The translations under genes were made by a program, and so were the position numbers. Below, one piece after another: positions 1 through 8,133 of a stretch of DNA of 64,000 nucleotides; positions within the stretch are counted from its first letter, which is position 1, and each line of letters starts with the position of its first letter. The DNA is taken from contig NZ_JBNAGG010000002.1 of the NCBI RefSeq assembly GCF_049801075.1, forward strand, positions 124,001-188,000, written 5' to 3'. The DNA comes from Maritalea sp049801075 (GTDB lineage: Bacteria; Pseudomonadota; Alphaproteobacteria; Rhizobiales; Devosiaceae). The notes beneath the pieces are model-generated. The model had not been told where the DNA came from, did no database searches, and saw only the letters and a list, made by a program, of their open reading frames with translations.

Positions 1-801
1 GATCTCGGTCATCGACCAGATGGCCCAAATGATCAATGCCCCCGCAACTGCGCCCTTATTGTTGCCGCTGCCGCCCGCAATCAACATGACCCACGCGAGG
101 AAAGTGATGAGCAAGGGCTCGGTGGCGTCCGGGCTAAAGAATTTGAAATAATGTGCACTCAACGCTCCGGCGACGCCCATAAAAATCGCGCCGATCACAA
201 AGCTTTGGATGCGGAAAGATTGCACATCTTTACCTACGGATTCCGCCGCGGCTTCATTGTCGCGGATAGCCCGCATGACGCGGCCCCACGGGCTTTTATA
301 AAGGCGATGGGCGACCCAAAAGGTGATGGCGACAATGATCCAAACGAAGATAAAAAACACCATTTCGCTTTCGCGGCCCGTGAAGAAATCTTCCAATGGA
401 CGCGGAATGCGCGACACGCCAAGGCTGCCATTGGTGAGCCACTCTTCATTGATCACGGCCAAGCGGATAATCTCGGCGATACCGATGGAGGCCATGGCCA
501 GATAGTCCGCTTTTAACCGTACGCATATACGGGCGATAGCCCAGCCGACAATGCCTGATAGGATGCCAGCGACGACGAGGCCGACCACGATTGGCAGGTC
601 AAACCCGCCCACATGGTTGGCTGAATTGGCGGAGGTGATGATGGCGGCTGAATAAGCGCCGACTGCGTAAAAACCAGCGATGCCTGCGTTGAATAGGCCG
701 CCAAAGCCCCATTGCATATTGAGGGCCAGGCAGATCACCGAATAAATGCCGCCCATGATCAAGAAAGAGACCAGGTAAAAAAGCATACCACTCAGTTCCA
801 T
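1..801 (-). CDS. livM: Branched-chain amino acid-type ABC transporter permease LivM (partial, runs off left edge)
   Basis: The frame read leftward from the ATG at 799-801 stays open to base 1, so the C-terminus lies outside the window. The translation starts MELSGMLFYLVSFLIMGGIY and is strongly hydrophobic, with the LivM pattern FGGLFNAGIAGFYAVGAY near residue 35 and a cytoplasmic loop RVMRAIRDNEAAAESVGK. LivM forms the inner-membrane channel of a LivFGHM importer. Its ATG overlaps the livH stop as TAATG, so it is translationally coupled and last of the visible operon. The imported substrate need not be leucine: the operon starts with kynureninase. Confidence 0.93.
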   Translation of the reverse strand, partial: MELSGMLFYLVSFLIMGGIYSVICLALNMQWGFGGLFNAGIAGFYAVGAYSAAIITSANSANHVGGFDLPIVVGLVVAGILSGIVGWAIARICVRLKADYLAMASIGIAEIIRLAVINEEWLTNGSLGVSRIPRPLEDFFTGRESEMVFFIFVWIIVAITFWVAHRLYKSPWGRVMRAIRDNEAAAESVGKDVQSFRIQSFVIGAIFMGVAGALSAHYFKFFSPDATEPLLITFLAWVMLIAGGSGNNKGAVAGALIIWAIWSMTEI

Positions 802-1688
802 TAGAGGAGCCTCCCTTTAAATAGGCCACGGGGGCGGAAAATCAGGATCAACAGCATGATCACGAAGGCGACTGCGCTTTTGTAGCTTGGCGAAATCAGG
901 CTCTCGCCCAAAATGGGGTAGGTGCAGATTTCTTCGGCGATGCCGATGATTAGGCCGCCTGCGATGGCACCCAATGGCTTGCCGATGCCGCCCAGCAGCG
1001 CGGCGGCGAACATGGGCAGCAACAGGTTCCACCCCATCATGGTGTGCACATCAGTGTCGAGGCCCACAAATACGCCTGCAATGGCGGCAAGGCCCGCGCC
1101 GATAATCCATGTCCAACGGATAGTCTTCTCCGGGTCGAGCCCGGCGACGCTGGCCAAAGCCGGATCGTCGGACACGGCACGCATGGTTTTGCCCATTTGC
1201 GTGTGGTGCAAAAACCAGTTGAGCGCAACGGTGATAACCGCAGTGGCTGCGATGATCTGAATGTGGCGAGTGGCGATGCGCAAACTATCAAATAGCACAA
1301 TCGGCTTTTGGAAGCCCACGGAATAGACTTGGCTTTCGGTGCCCCACAAAAGTTGGATTACGGAGCGGAAAATCAGCGCTACGCCGAACGAGGCGATCAC
1401 CGTGTATATGGTCGGCAATTGCCGCAGGGGCTTATAAAAGGCACGATCCGCGAAAAGGGCGACCAAGCAGGTTAGTGCCACCGCAATCGGAATGGCGGCG
1501 AGGGCGGGAATGCCCAACAGCCAAACGGCGGAGAGAGCGAAATAGGCCCCAACGGTCATCAAATCGCCATGGGCAAAATGGGCAAAGCGCAAAATGCCGA
1601 AGATCATGGAAACGCCAACAGCACCCAAAGCATAAATGGAGCCAAGCGTGATGCCGGGAATGAGATAGAAATTGATGAAATCCATCAT
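801..1688 (-). CDS. livH: Branched-chain amino acid-type ABC transporter permease LivH
   Basis: A 295-residue integral membrane protein of normal LivH length. It shows the family's N-terminal pattern GSIYALGAVGVSMIFGILRF and HGDLMTVGAY, and the permease loop MRAVSDDPALASVAGLD, which contacts the ATPases. About eight membrane segments are visible. The start overlaps the livF stop as ATGA; a second in-frame ATG follows at once (1685), so the true start is uncertain by one codon. It pairs with LivM as the heterodimeric inner-membrane channel of the importer. Confidence 0.94.
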   Translation of the reverse strand: MMDFINFYLIPGITLGSIYALGAVGVSMIFGILRFAHFAHGDLMTVGAYFALSAVWLLGIPALAAIPIAVALTCLVALFADRAFYKPLRQLPTIYTVIASFGVALIFRSVIQLLWGTESQVYSVGFQKPIVLFDSLRIATRHIQIIAATAVITVALNWFLHHTQMGKTMRAVSDDPALASVAGLDPEKTIRWTWIIGAGLAAIAGVFVGLDTDVHTMMGWNLLLPMFAAALLGGIGKPLGAIAGGLIIGIAEEICTYPILGESLISPSYKSAVAFVIMLLILIFRPRGLFKGRLL

Positions 1689-2410
1689 TGTGGCGCACCT
1701 CCGCCCAAGAATGATTTGCGCACTTCGTCGTCCTGCAGCAATTCTGCGCCAGTGCCTTCATAGGCATTTCTGCCGTTGACCAGCACATAGGCATAGTCGG
1801 CGATGCGTAGCGCCTGTTTGGCATTCTGCTCCACCATTAAAATGGCCACGCCGCTATCGCGCACTTGCAGCAGCAAATCGAAAATCACTTCCAAATATGC
1901 GGGCGACAGGCCCGCTGTTGGTTCGTCGAGCAGGATCAGTTTCGGTTCGCTCATCAACGCGCGGCCCACAGCCACCATTTGCCGTTGTCCGCCAGAGAGT
2001 TCGCCCGCTTGCTGACCTAGCTTGTCTTTTAGATCGGGAAACAGGTCGAGGATTTTGGCTTTGGTCGCTTTTTTATCCGGCGGTGGGGCGGCGAAAGTGC
2101 CGACATCAAGATTTTCTTCTACCGTAAGGGTGGGGAACACATTGTGCGATTGCGGCACGGCGGAAATGCCCATGGGCACCAGCTCGGATGTTTTGGCTGT
2201 GAAAATCGACTGGCCGTGAAATGTTATATCCCCGTCCATGCGGTTATTGAGCCCAAAAACGGATTTCAGCAAAGTCGATTTGCCCGCACCGTTAGGGCCA
2301 ACAATCACAACGATTTGCTGGTCGCTCACATTGGTATTGATGTTTTCAATGATCGCTTGCTTGCCATAGCCCGCAGTGAGGTTTTGCACATCGAGAATTT
2401 TGTTGCTCAT
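1685..2410 (-). CDS. livF: Branched-chain amino acid-type ABC transporter ATP-binding protein LivF
   Basis: A 241-residue ABC ATPase. Walker A GPNGAGKST is at residues 38-46, the signature LSGGQRQ lies mid-protein, and Walker B with the LivF-typical tail LLDEPTAGLSP follows. It is one of two cytoplasmic ATPases energising the LivHM channel. Its ATG overlaps the livG stop by four bases and its stop overlaps livH, so livG-F-H-M are translationally chained. Family assignment is secure; substrate is set by the binding protein encoded at 3242-4450. Confidence 0.95.
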   Translation of the reverse strand: MSNKILDVQNLTAGYGKQAIIENINTNVSDQQIVVIVGPNGAGKSTLLKSVFGLNNRMDGDITFHGQSIFTAKTSELVPMGISAVPQSHNVFPTLTVEENLDVGTFAAPPPDKKATKAKILDLFPDLKDKLGQQAGELSGGQRQMVAVGRALMSEPKLILLDEPTAGLSPAYLEVIFDLLLQVRDSGVAILMVEQNAKQALRIADYAYVLVNGRNAYEGTGAELLQDDEVRKSFLGGGAPQ

Positions 2411-3180
2411 ACGGCTTCCTGATATTTTCCGCCACCGAAATAGGCTTCAATCACGCGCTCATCTTTGCGCACTTCATCAACGGTGCCTGTGGTGAGCAGG
2501 GTGCCTTGCGCCATCACAATCACGGTGTCGCAGAGGCGAGAAACATAGTCCAAATCATGCTCAATCAAGCAAAATGTGTAGCCATGCTCCTTGTTGAGCT
2601 GGATGATCTTTTCGGCAATCTTGCCCAAAAGGGTGCGGTTTACGCCCGCGCCAATCTCATCAAGTAAAATGATTTTCGGGTGCTGCATCAGCGCTCGGCC
2701 AAGTTCCAGCAGTTTCTTTTGGCCGCCGGAAAGGTCGCCTGCCAGCTGGTTTTTTAGCTGTTCAATTTCGAGGAATTGCAGCGTTTCCATGGCGCGGTCA
2801 TAGGCCGCTTGTTCTTGCGCCTTGCATTGGCCGGGGCGGAATATGGCATTTAAAATGTTCTCGCCCAGCTCGTTTTTGGCCGCCACCATCAGATTTTCAA
2901 CCACGGTCATGCGGTGAAATTCGTGCGCCAATTGAAAGGTGCGGGCAATGCCCTTGGCTTGCCGCTTATGCGCTGGAAGGGTGGTGATGTCTTCACCCTC
3001 TAAAAGGATGCGGCCGGAAGTGGGCTGCAAGTGCCCGGCGATCACGTTGAAGGCGGTGGTTTTTCCTGCGCCGTTGGGGCCGATTAGTCCGGTGATCTTG
3101 CCGCTTGGGATTTCAAAGCTGCATTGATCCACTGCGGCAACGCCGCCAAAGCGCATGGTGATGTTCTCAAAAGCGATCAT
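2407..3180 (-). CDS. livG: Branched-chain amino acid-type ABC transporter ATP-binding protein LivG
   Basis: A 257-residue ABC ATPase with Walker A GPNGAGKT at residues 34-41, signature LSGGQKK and the long C-terminal tail typical of LivG. The Walker B region reads IILLDEIGAGVN where textbook LivG proteins have DEPAAGLN, so the proline after the catalytic Asp-Glu is replaced by isoleucine; the catalytic Glu itself is kept. It partners LivF. A stable hairpin (3201-3229) separates it from the binding-protein gene upstream, which probably lowers its expression relative to that gene. Confidence 0.94.
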   Translation of the reverse strand: MIAFENITMRFGGVAAVDQCSFEIPSGKITGLIGPNGAGKTTAFNVIAGHLQPTSGRILLEGEDITTLPAHKRQAKGIARTFQLAHEFHRMTVVENLMVAAKNELGENILNAIFRPGQCKAQEQAAYDRAMETLQFLEIEQLKNQLAGDLSGGQKKLLELGRALMQHPKIILLDEIGAGVNRTLLGKIAEKIIQLNKEHGYTFCLIEHDLDYVSRLCDTVIVMAQGTLLTTGTVDEVRKDERVIEAYFGGGKYQEAV

Positions 3181-3200
3181 GGATTTGTCCTGACCTTAGC

Positions 3201-3229
3201 GTGCCCGCAGCAGAGGGGGCTGCGAGCAC
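3201..3229 (-). other. Intercistronic hairpin between binding protein and livG
   Basis: Two 11-base arms (3201-3211 and 3219-3229) pair with one weak position around a 7-base loop. There is no T-run on either side, so it is more likely an mRNA-stabilising or partial-termination hairpin than a full terminator. Such hairpins after binding-protein genes commonly give higher binding-protein than permease levels (known for malE-malF). A similar hairpin sits at 17497-17516. Confidence 0.55.
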
Positions 3230-3241
3230 CAAAGCGTTTGA

Positions 3242-4450
3242 CTATTCGAAGATGGCGATTTGCTTGTAGCTATCACCTTCAACTACGAACTTGCCGATGA
3301 AGCCGGCAACGTCACCGTTATCGTCAAATTCATGGCTACCAGCGGCGCCTTCATAGTTGATGTCTTTGCCTTCAGCCAAAAGCTTTACAGCTTTTTCCCA
3401 TTCGCCTGGGCCAACAATTTCGCCCGGGGCATTGGCCACAAAGCGCAGCGCATCTTTAATGGCGGTGCGGTCTGTTGTGCCAGCCTTCTCGATGGCCAAA
3501 GCGATCAGCATGGTTGCATCATAAGATTGATCAACAAATGGCTTGTCTGAACCTTCGCCATATGTTTCGTCAAAGCGCTTATGTAGTGCTTCACCCGCAG
3601 GGTTTTCGGCAGGGGATGTTGGCGCTGAGAAGAATGAGGTGGCCAAAGCTTCTGCACCCACTTGCTCGATCAACAGATCGTCGCGCAAACCATCTGTGCC
3701 GATGAAGCGGTCAAATAGGCCAGCTTCAAGAGATTGTTTTACAATCTTTGCGCCGCTGCCGCCCGCATAGGCAATCAAAACAAGCGCTTGCGGGTCGCCA
3801 TTGGCCAAAGTTGCCAATTCGCCGCGATAAGAGTTTTTCTTATCTTCGTGCTTTTCATAGCCGGTGATGGTGCCGCCGAGTTTTTCAAAGTTTTCTTTGA
3901 AGGTGCCCGCAATGCCCACGCCGTAATCGTTGTTCACATAGGCTACAGCAACGCGTTCAATGCCCTCATCCAAGACGATCTTGGCGAGTACTTCACCCTG
4001 ATAGTTGTCGCTTGGCACGATACGATAAACAAAGTCACCATCGTCCATGTCGGTCATAGCCGGTGAGGTGGCTGTTGGTGATACTTGCAACACACCATTT
4101 GGAATGGTGACCGCGTTGGCGGCTGCGATGGTGGCGCCTGATGAAAGGGCGCCCATAACGGCCGCCACATTTTCGAGGTTCACAAGCTTAGTGGCCGCAT
4201 CAACCGAAGGCTGGGCTGCGGCTTGGCCATCAGCAACGACAAGTTCGAATTTGCCGCCGCCCAAAATGCCGCCGCCTGCATTCACATCAGCTTCGGCCAA
4301 TTTGGCGGCGTTCAGAATAGGTGGAATAAAGTTAGCCAAGGGGCCAGTGATGCCCATAACGGTGCCAACTTTTACGTCTTCAGCCGCGGCAAAGCCTGCT
4401 TGGGCTGCAAGTAAGGCCGACAATGCGACGGCCAAAATTGGTTTTTTCAA
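3242..4450 (-). CDS. Branched-chain amino acid-type ABC transporter substrate-binding protein (Peripla_BP_6)
   Basis: A 402-residue periplasmic protein with a clear signal peptide (MKKPILAVALSALLAAQAG, cleavage near FAAAE). The mature N-terminus VKVGTVMGITGPLANFIPP and the motif GALSSGATIAAANAV match the LivJ/LivK/urea-amide class. It captures the substrate for the LivGFHM importer. It lies 67 bases after kynureninase and 61 bases before livG in the same direction, so it is probably the second gene of a kynU-led operon. The ligand cannot be read from the sequence; an aromatic or keto amino acid is plausible from context. Confidence 0.9.
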   Translation of the reverse strand: MKKPILAVALSALLAAQAGFAAAEDVKVGTVMGITGPLANFIPPILNAAKLAEADVNAGGGILGGGKFELVVADGQAAAQPSVDAATKLVNLENVAAVMGALSSGATIAAANAVTIPNGVLQVSPTATSPAMTDMDDGDFVYRIVPSDNYQGEVLAKIVLDEGIERVAVAYVNNDYGVGIAGTFKENFEKLGGTITGYEKHEDKKNSYRGELATLANGDPQALVLIAYAGGSGAKIVKQSLEAGLFDRFIGTDGLRDDLLIEQVGAEALATSFFSAPTSPAENPAGEALHKRFDETYGEGSDKPFVDQSYDATMLIALAIEKAGTTDRTAIKDALRFVANAPGEIVGPGEWEKAVKLLAEGKDINYEGAAGSHEFDDNGDVAGFIGKFVVEGDSYKQIAIFE

Positions 4451-4517
4451 TGTCCTTCTCCCTTTTGTTAAGTCTTTGTTTTGGTGCGCTTTGTTCTTTT
4501 TATTTCACACGCGACCG

Positions 4518-5756
4518 TTAAACAGAGACATGCGCGTATTTGGGATCTCGCCAGATCTCCTCTTTGAGGATTTTTTGAAGCCGACCCACCGACTCCGCGA
4601 TTTGCGCGTGAGTCAATGAAACCGGGCTCAAACCAAACCGGATCGCATCGGGCTTGCGAAATGATGAAATCACTTTCGCGTCAATCAGTGCCTCCACCAC
4701 ATGACCAGCCCCCGGCGCGGTAAAGGTAACATGCCCCCCACGTTGATCATAATCCAGAGGTGATGCGATTTTGACGCCTAGCGGCCCGCAGCTTTGCTGT
4801 AGTGCTTCAATGAAGAAGTTGCTGAGGCTTTCATGGCGCGCCCAAATGTCTTTGGGGCTAAATTTGTTGTAAATTTGCGCGGCGCAATGGGCGATCTGAT
4901 TGGCGCCTACCATCGGCGTTCCAGATATGAAGCGCTTGATGCCGTCATGCGGCTCATAATCGCCAGCAAAAGCATAGATATCGGCGTGGCCCATCCAGCC
5001 GCAAACAGGTGGCCAAGCTTTCTCACTTAGGTCTGGCCGTACATAAATAAAGGCGGGGCCGCCAGGGCCTGTGCTGAGATATTTGTAGCCGCAACCGACA
5101 ATGTAATCAGCGTTGCTCTCTTCCGCCAAAACCGGAACTGCCCCTGCAGAGTGGGATACGTCCCAAATGGTGAGTACGCCTAAGGCTTGAGCGGCTTTGT
5201 TGAACTTTTCCATGTTCCAGCGCTGGCCAGACTTATAGCCAACATGGCTGAATGTGCACACGGCGACGTCGCCAGAGAGGGCCGCAAGAGCTTCTTCTTC
5301 TGTCTCGACATAGCGCACTTCCAAATTTGGGTTGGCGCGTTCAAAGCCCTGCACCACATGAATGTCAGTGGGGAAATTGTCTTTTTGCGTCAGGATGATG
5401 GTGCGATCTTGGTTGATCGCAAGCGCATGGCCTGTTGCTTTATAAAGATTGATGGTGGTGTTGTCGCACACGATGGTTGCGCCTTTTGGGGCGCCAATCA
5501 TTGGGGCCAATAGGTCACCCAAAATGGCAGGCATATCCACCCAATCGCGTTCCGCCCATCCGCGGCGACGCAAAGCAATCCAGTCGTCAATTAATGCATC
5601 GGCTGCAGGGCGAGCTGTTTTAGGCACAGGGCCGACAGAATTGGAGTCAAAGAAGATCCAACCTTTAGGTTGCTCATATTCTTCAACGATGTGCGCGATT
5701 GGGTCTTTGCTGTCCAACTCTGATGCGCGTTGTGTCAATTCAGACAAATCTTGCAT
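4518..5756 (-). CDS. kynU: Kynureninase-family PLP hydrolase
   Basis: A 412-residue protein, the usual bacterial kynureninase length. The PLP lysine is K225 in GCGYKYLSTGPGG, and the cofactor-binding Asp is D199 in IWDVSHSAGA. Kynureninase cleaves the Cbeta-Cgamma bond of kynurenine to anthranilate and alanine. The ATG at 5756 was chosen over the longest frame (start 5846) because AGGGGAGCGAGAG precedes it and the upstream 30 residues look non-coding. No tryptophan dioxygenase or formamidase gene is nearby. Linkage to an importer and a hydantoinase is unusual, so the physiological substrate could be a kynurenine analogue. Confidence 0.88.
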   Translation of the reverse strand: MQDLSELTQRASELDSKDPIAHIVEEYEQPKGWIFFDSNSVGPVPKTARPAADALIDDWIALRRRGWAERDWVDMPAILGDLLAPMIGAPKGATIVCDNTTINLYKATGHALAINQDRTIILTQKDNFPTDIHVVQGFERANPNLEVRYVETEEEALAALSGDVAVCTFSHVGYKSGQRWNMEKFNKAAQALGVLTIWDVSHSAGAVPVLAEESNADYIVGCGYKYLSTGPGGPAFIYVRPDLSEKAWPPVCGWMGHADIYAFAGDYEPHDGIKRFISGTPMVGANQIAHCAAQIYNKFSPKDIWARHESLSNFFIEALQQSCGPLGVKIASPLDYDQRGGHVTFTAPGAGHVVEALIDAKVISSFRKPDAIRFGLSPVSLTHAQIAESVGRLQKILKEEIWRDPKYAHVSV

Positions 5757-5785
5757 TTCTCTCTCGCTCCCCTTGCCTAAAAAAG

Positions 5786-5799
5786 TTTCATACTTGAAA
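5786..5799. promoter_or_regulatory. TTTCA-N4-TGAAA palindrome, copy 1 (putative operator)
   Basis: TTTCATACTTGAAA is a perfect inverted repeat with a 4-base centre, 30 bases upstream of the kynU start codon. It is one of three related palindromes in the kynU/hyuA divergent promoter region. The XRE-cupin regulator at 9730-10353 is the natural candidate to bind it. Binding is inferred only from position and symmetry. Confidence 0.5.
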
Positions 5800-5815
5800 T
5801 AACCTGTCAACCAAA

Positions 5816-5829
5816 TTTCACATATGAAG
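5816..5829. promoter_or_regulatory. TTTCA-N4-TGAAG palindrome, copy 2 (putative operator)
   Basis: TTTCACATATGAAG matches copy 1 in all but the last arm base and the spacer. Its centre is exactly 30 bases from that of copy 1, about three helical turns, which would put two dimers on the same face of the DNA. Confidence 0.45.
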
Positions 5830-5963
5830 CGAATAATTTTAAACATAAAATATGTATGAATAAAAATATCTGTTGTATTTCAATAGTTTAAGTATGAACA
5901 AATTGTCGCAGGTGAATGTGAGCAATGCTAAACTTCCGATTTTGCGGTTGCATTTGCAAAATC

Positions 5964-5977
5964 TTTCAAATATGAAA
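5964..5977. promoter_or_regulatory. TTTCA-N4-TGAAA palindrome, copy 3 (putative operator)
   Basis: TTTCAAATATGAAA is a perfect repeat of the copy 1 arms, 62 bases before the hyuA start codon. It probably controls the rightward hydantoinase operon, while copies 1 and 2 control the leftward kynU operon. The stretch between (5830-5963) is AT-rich, as expected for promoters. Confidence 0.5.
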
Positions 5978-6039
5978 TAAATAGATTTTATGGGAGGAGT
6001 GGCTGCTTTGAGGTGGTTGCTCAGGAGGAAGAGGCGCAT

Positions 6040-8133
6040 ATGCGAGGCGAAGAATCTGTCCGGCTGGCGGTAGATATTGGCGGCACTTTTACGGATGTCG
6101 TGCTGGAGCTGGGGGACGTGCGCCATAGCGCTAAAGTGCTGACCAATGTGCAAAATCCAGAGCTGGGGCTTTTGGATGGTGTGCGCGTCGTGCTGGACCA
6201 AGCTGCGGTCGCCCCGCAAGATATTGACGTTTTTGTGCATGGCACAACCTTGGCCACCAACGCACTGATTGAACGCAAAGTGGCTAAAACGGCGCTGATC
6301 ACCACCAAAGGTTTCGAAGATGTGCTGGAGCTGGGCTACGAAAAGCGCTTTGACCATTATGATTTGATGATCGATATGCCGCCCGCTATTGTGCCTGCGG
6401 AGCTGCGGTTTGGCGTGACGGAACGTTTAGCGCAAGACGGGTCAATTCTCTCTGCGTTGGACGAAGATGAGCTGGTGGCAATCTGTGCCGAATTGCGTGC
6501 TGTCAAAGTTGAGGCCGTTGCTATCGGCTTTTTGCATGCCTATGCCCATAGTGATCACGAAAAGCGTGCGCGAGACATCGTGCTGCGTGAACTGGGCGAG
6601 GGGGTGACAATCTGTGTCTCCCACGAGGTTTGCCCGGAAATCCGCGAATATGAGCGCTTTTCAACCACATGCGCCAACGCCTCGGTGCGACCGCAGATAG
6701 AAGGCTATCTCACGCGGTTGGCGAAAGAGCTTTCTGACCTTGGTATTGATGCGCCGCTATTTTTAATGATGTCCGGCGGTGGCCTGACAACTCTGGAAAG
6801 TGCTTCACGGTTCCCCATTCGGTTGGTGGAATCCGGGCCGGCAGGTGGCGCGATTTTGGCCAGCCATATCGCCAAGCAATGTGATTTGGACAATGTCTTG
6901 TCGTTCGATATGGGCGGCACCACGGCCAAGATTTGCCTAATTGCTGACGCGGTGCCTGAGCGGGCGCGGCATTTTGAGATTGCCCGGACCTATCGCGACA
7001 CAAAAGGGTCCGGCTGGCCCGTGCGTATTCCGGTGATTGAGATGGTGGAAATTGGCGCGGGTGGTGGGTCCATCGCGCGGATCGATGCCATGCAGCGCAT
7101 AAAGGTGGGGCCGGATAGTGCTGGGTCTGAACCTGGGCCAGTCAGTTATGGTCGTGGCGGCGAATTGGCAACGGTGACGGATGCCAATTTGGTGCTCGGC
7201 AAAATTGACCCGGCCTATTTCGCAGGCGGCAAGCTGCCGCTTTATCCGGATGCAGCGAAGGACGCGTTGGGTCAACAGATTGGTGCGCCATTGGGGTTGG
7301 ACGAATTTTGGCCAGCTGCTGGTGTGGTGGAAATTGTAGAAGAGAACATGGCCAATGCGGCGCGGGTGCACGCCATTGAGCGTGGCCGCGATATTGCCGC
7401 CAGCACCATGATTGCATTTGGCGGCGGGGCACCGCTGCACCTTTGCCGACTGGCGGAGAAGCTGTCGATCAACAAAATGATTGTGCCTGCTGGGGCCGGG
7501 GTTGGCTCTGCTATTGGCTTCTTGCGGGCACCGATCTCCTATGAAGTGACGCGCAGCTTCCCGATGGTGTTGGACCATCCGGATATGAAGCGCGCCAATG
7601 AGATGATTGAGGATATGGCGCGCGAGGCGGGCAATATTGTACGCCCTGCCGCTGGAGATCGCAAAGTGCAGGTGCAGCGTGTGGTAGACATCCGATATCA
7701 AGGGCAGGGACATGAGCTGCAAGTTGTGTTGCCTGAAGGCACGCTGGACATCGCAGATGCTCAATGGATTCACGATCAATTCGAAACGCAATATCGCGCC
7801 ATTTACGGCGTGACCTTGGACAATGTGCCGAGCGAGATCGTCACCTGGTCTGTGACCGTATTGTGCGAAATTGATGATGGGGTGTCGCCCACCTTCGGTG
7901 AAGGTGAGGCGGCGGAGATTGCCCCGCGCAGTCATCGCGAATTGTTTGACGGGGCGCAGGGTACGATGTTGGAAACGCCTGTCTATTGGCGGTTTGACTT
8001 GCCCGTGGGCGCGAAGATTGCCGGTCCAGCCATCATCGCTGAGCATGAGACTTCAACCATCGTCACCTCGCAATTTGATGCGGAGATTGACGCCCATAGC
8101 TACATCATTTTGACCCGTAAGGAGGCTGTCTAA
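6040..8133 (+). CDS. Hydantoinase/oxoprolinase subunit A (HyuA-type, ATP-binding)
   Basis: A 697-residue protein starting at ATG 6040 behind AGGAGG (6023-6028); an in-frame GTG at 6013 lacks such a site. It opens with the actin-fold phosphate loop AVDIGGTFTDVV, has the second nucleotide motif SFDMGGTTAK and the glycine-rich GAGGGSIAR. These define the HyuA/oxoprolinase/acetone-carboxylase A family, which uses ATP to activate a cyclic amide or ketone. The stop overlaps the subunit B start as TAATG. Substrate is unknown: 5-oxoproline, N-methylhydantoin, caprolactam-like lactams and acetophenone-type ketones are all handled by relatives. Confidence 0.9.
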   Translation: MRGEESVRLAVDIGGTFTDVVLELGDVRHSAKVLTNVQNPELGLLDGVRVVLDQAAVAPQDIDVFVHGTTLATNALIERKVAKTALITTKGFEDVLELGYEKRFDHYDLMIDMPPAIVPAELRFGVTERLAQDGSILSALDEDELVAICAELRAVKVEAVAIGFLHAYAHSDHEKRARDIVLRELGEGVTICVSHEVCPEIREYERFSTTCANASVRPQIEGYLTRLAKELSDLGIDAPLFLMMSGGGLTTLESASRFPIRLVESGPAGGAILASHIAKQCDLDNVLSFDMGGTTAKICLIADAVPERARHFEIARTYRDTKGSGWPVRIPVIEMVEIGAGGGSIARIDAMQRIKVGPDSAGSEPGPVSYGRGGELATVTDANLVLGKIDPAYFAGGKLPLYPDAAKDALGQQIGAPLGLDEFWPAAGVVEIVEENMANAARVHAIERGRDIAASTMIAFGGGAPLHLCRLAEKLSINKMIVPAGAGVGSAIGFLRAPISYEVTRSFPMVLDHPDMKRANEMIEDMAREAGNIVRPAAGDRKVQVQRVVDIRYQGQGHELQVVLPEGTLDIADAQWIHDQFETQYRAIYGVTLDNVPSEIVTWSVTVLCEIDDGVSPTFGEGEAAEIAPRSHRELFDGAQGTMLETPVYWRFDLPVGAKIAGPAIIAEHETSTIVTSQFDAEIDAHSYIILTRKEAV

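Noticed and set aside
5757..5846. 30-residue N-terminal extension of kynureninase
   Set aside because: The extension overlaps two operator palindromes and looks non-coding; the ATG at 5756 has a clear Shine-Dalgarno sequence.
5839..6357. 172-codon leftward frame across the kynU/hyuA promoter region
   Set aside because: It is antisense to the conserved start of hyuA and contains the AT-rich promoter; no family features.
6937..8046. 369-codon open frame antisense to hyuA
   Set aside because: It lies wholly inside the strongly supported hyuA gene, has no ribosome-binding site and encodes a His/Arg-rich composition typical of antisense frames.
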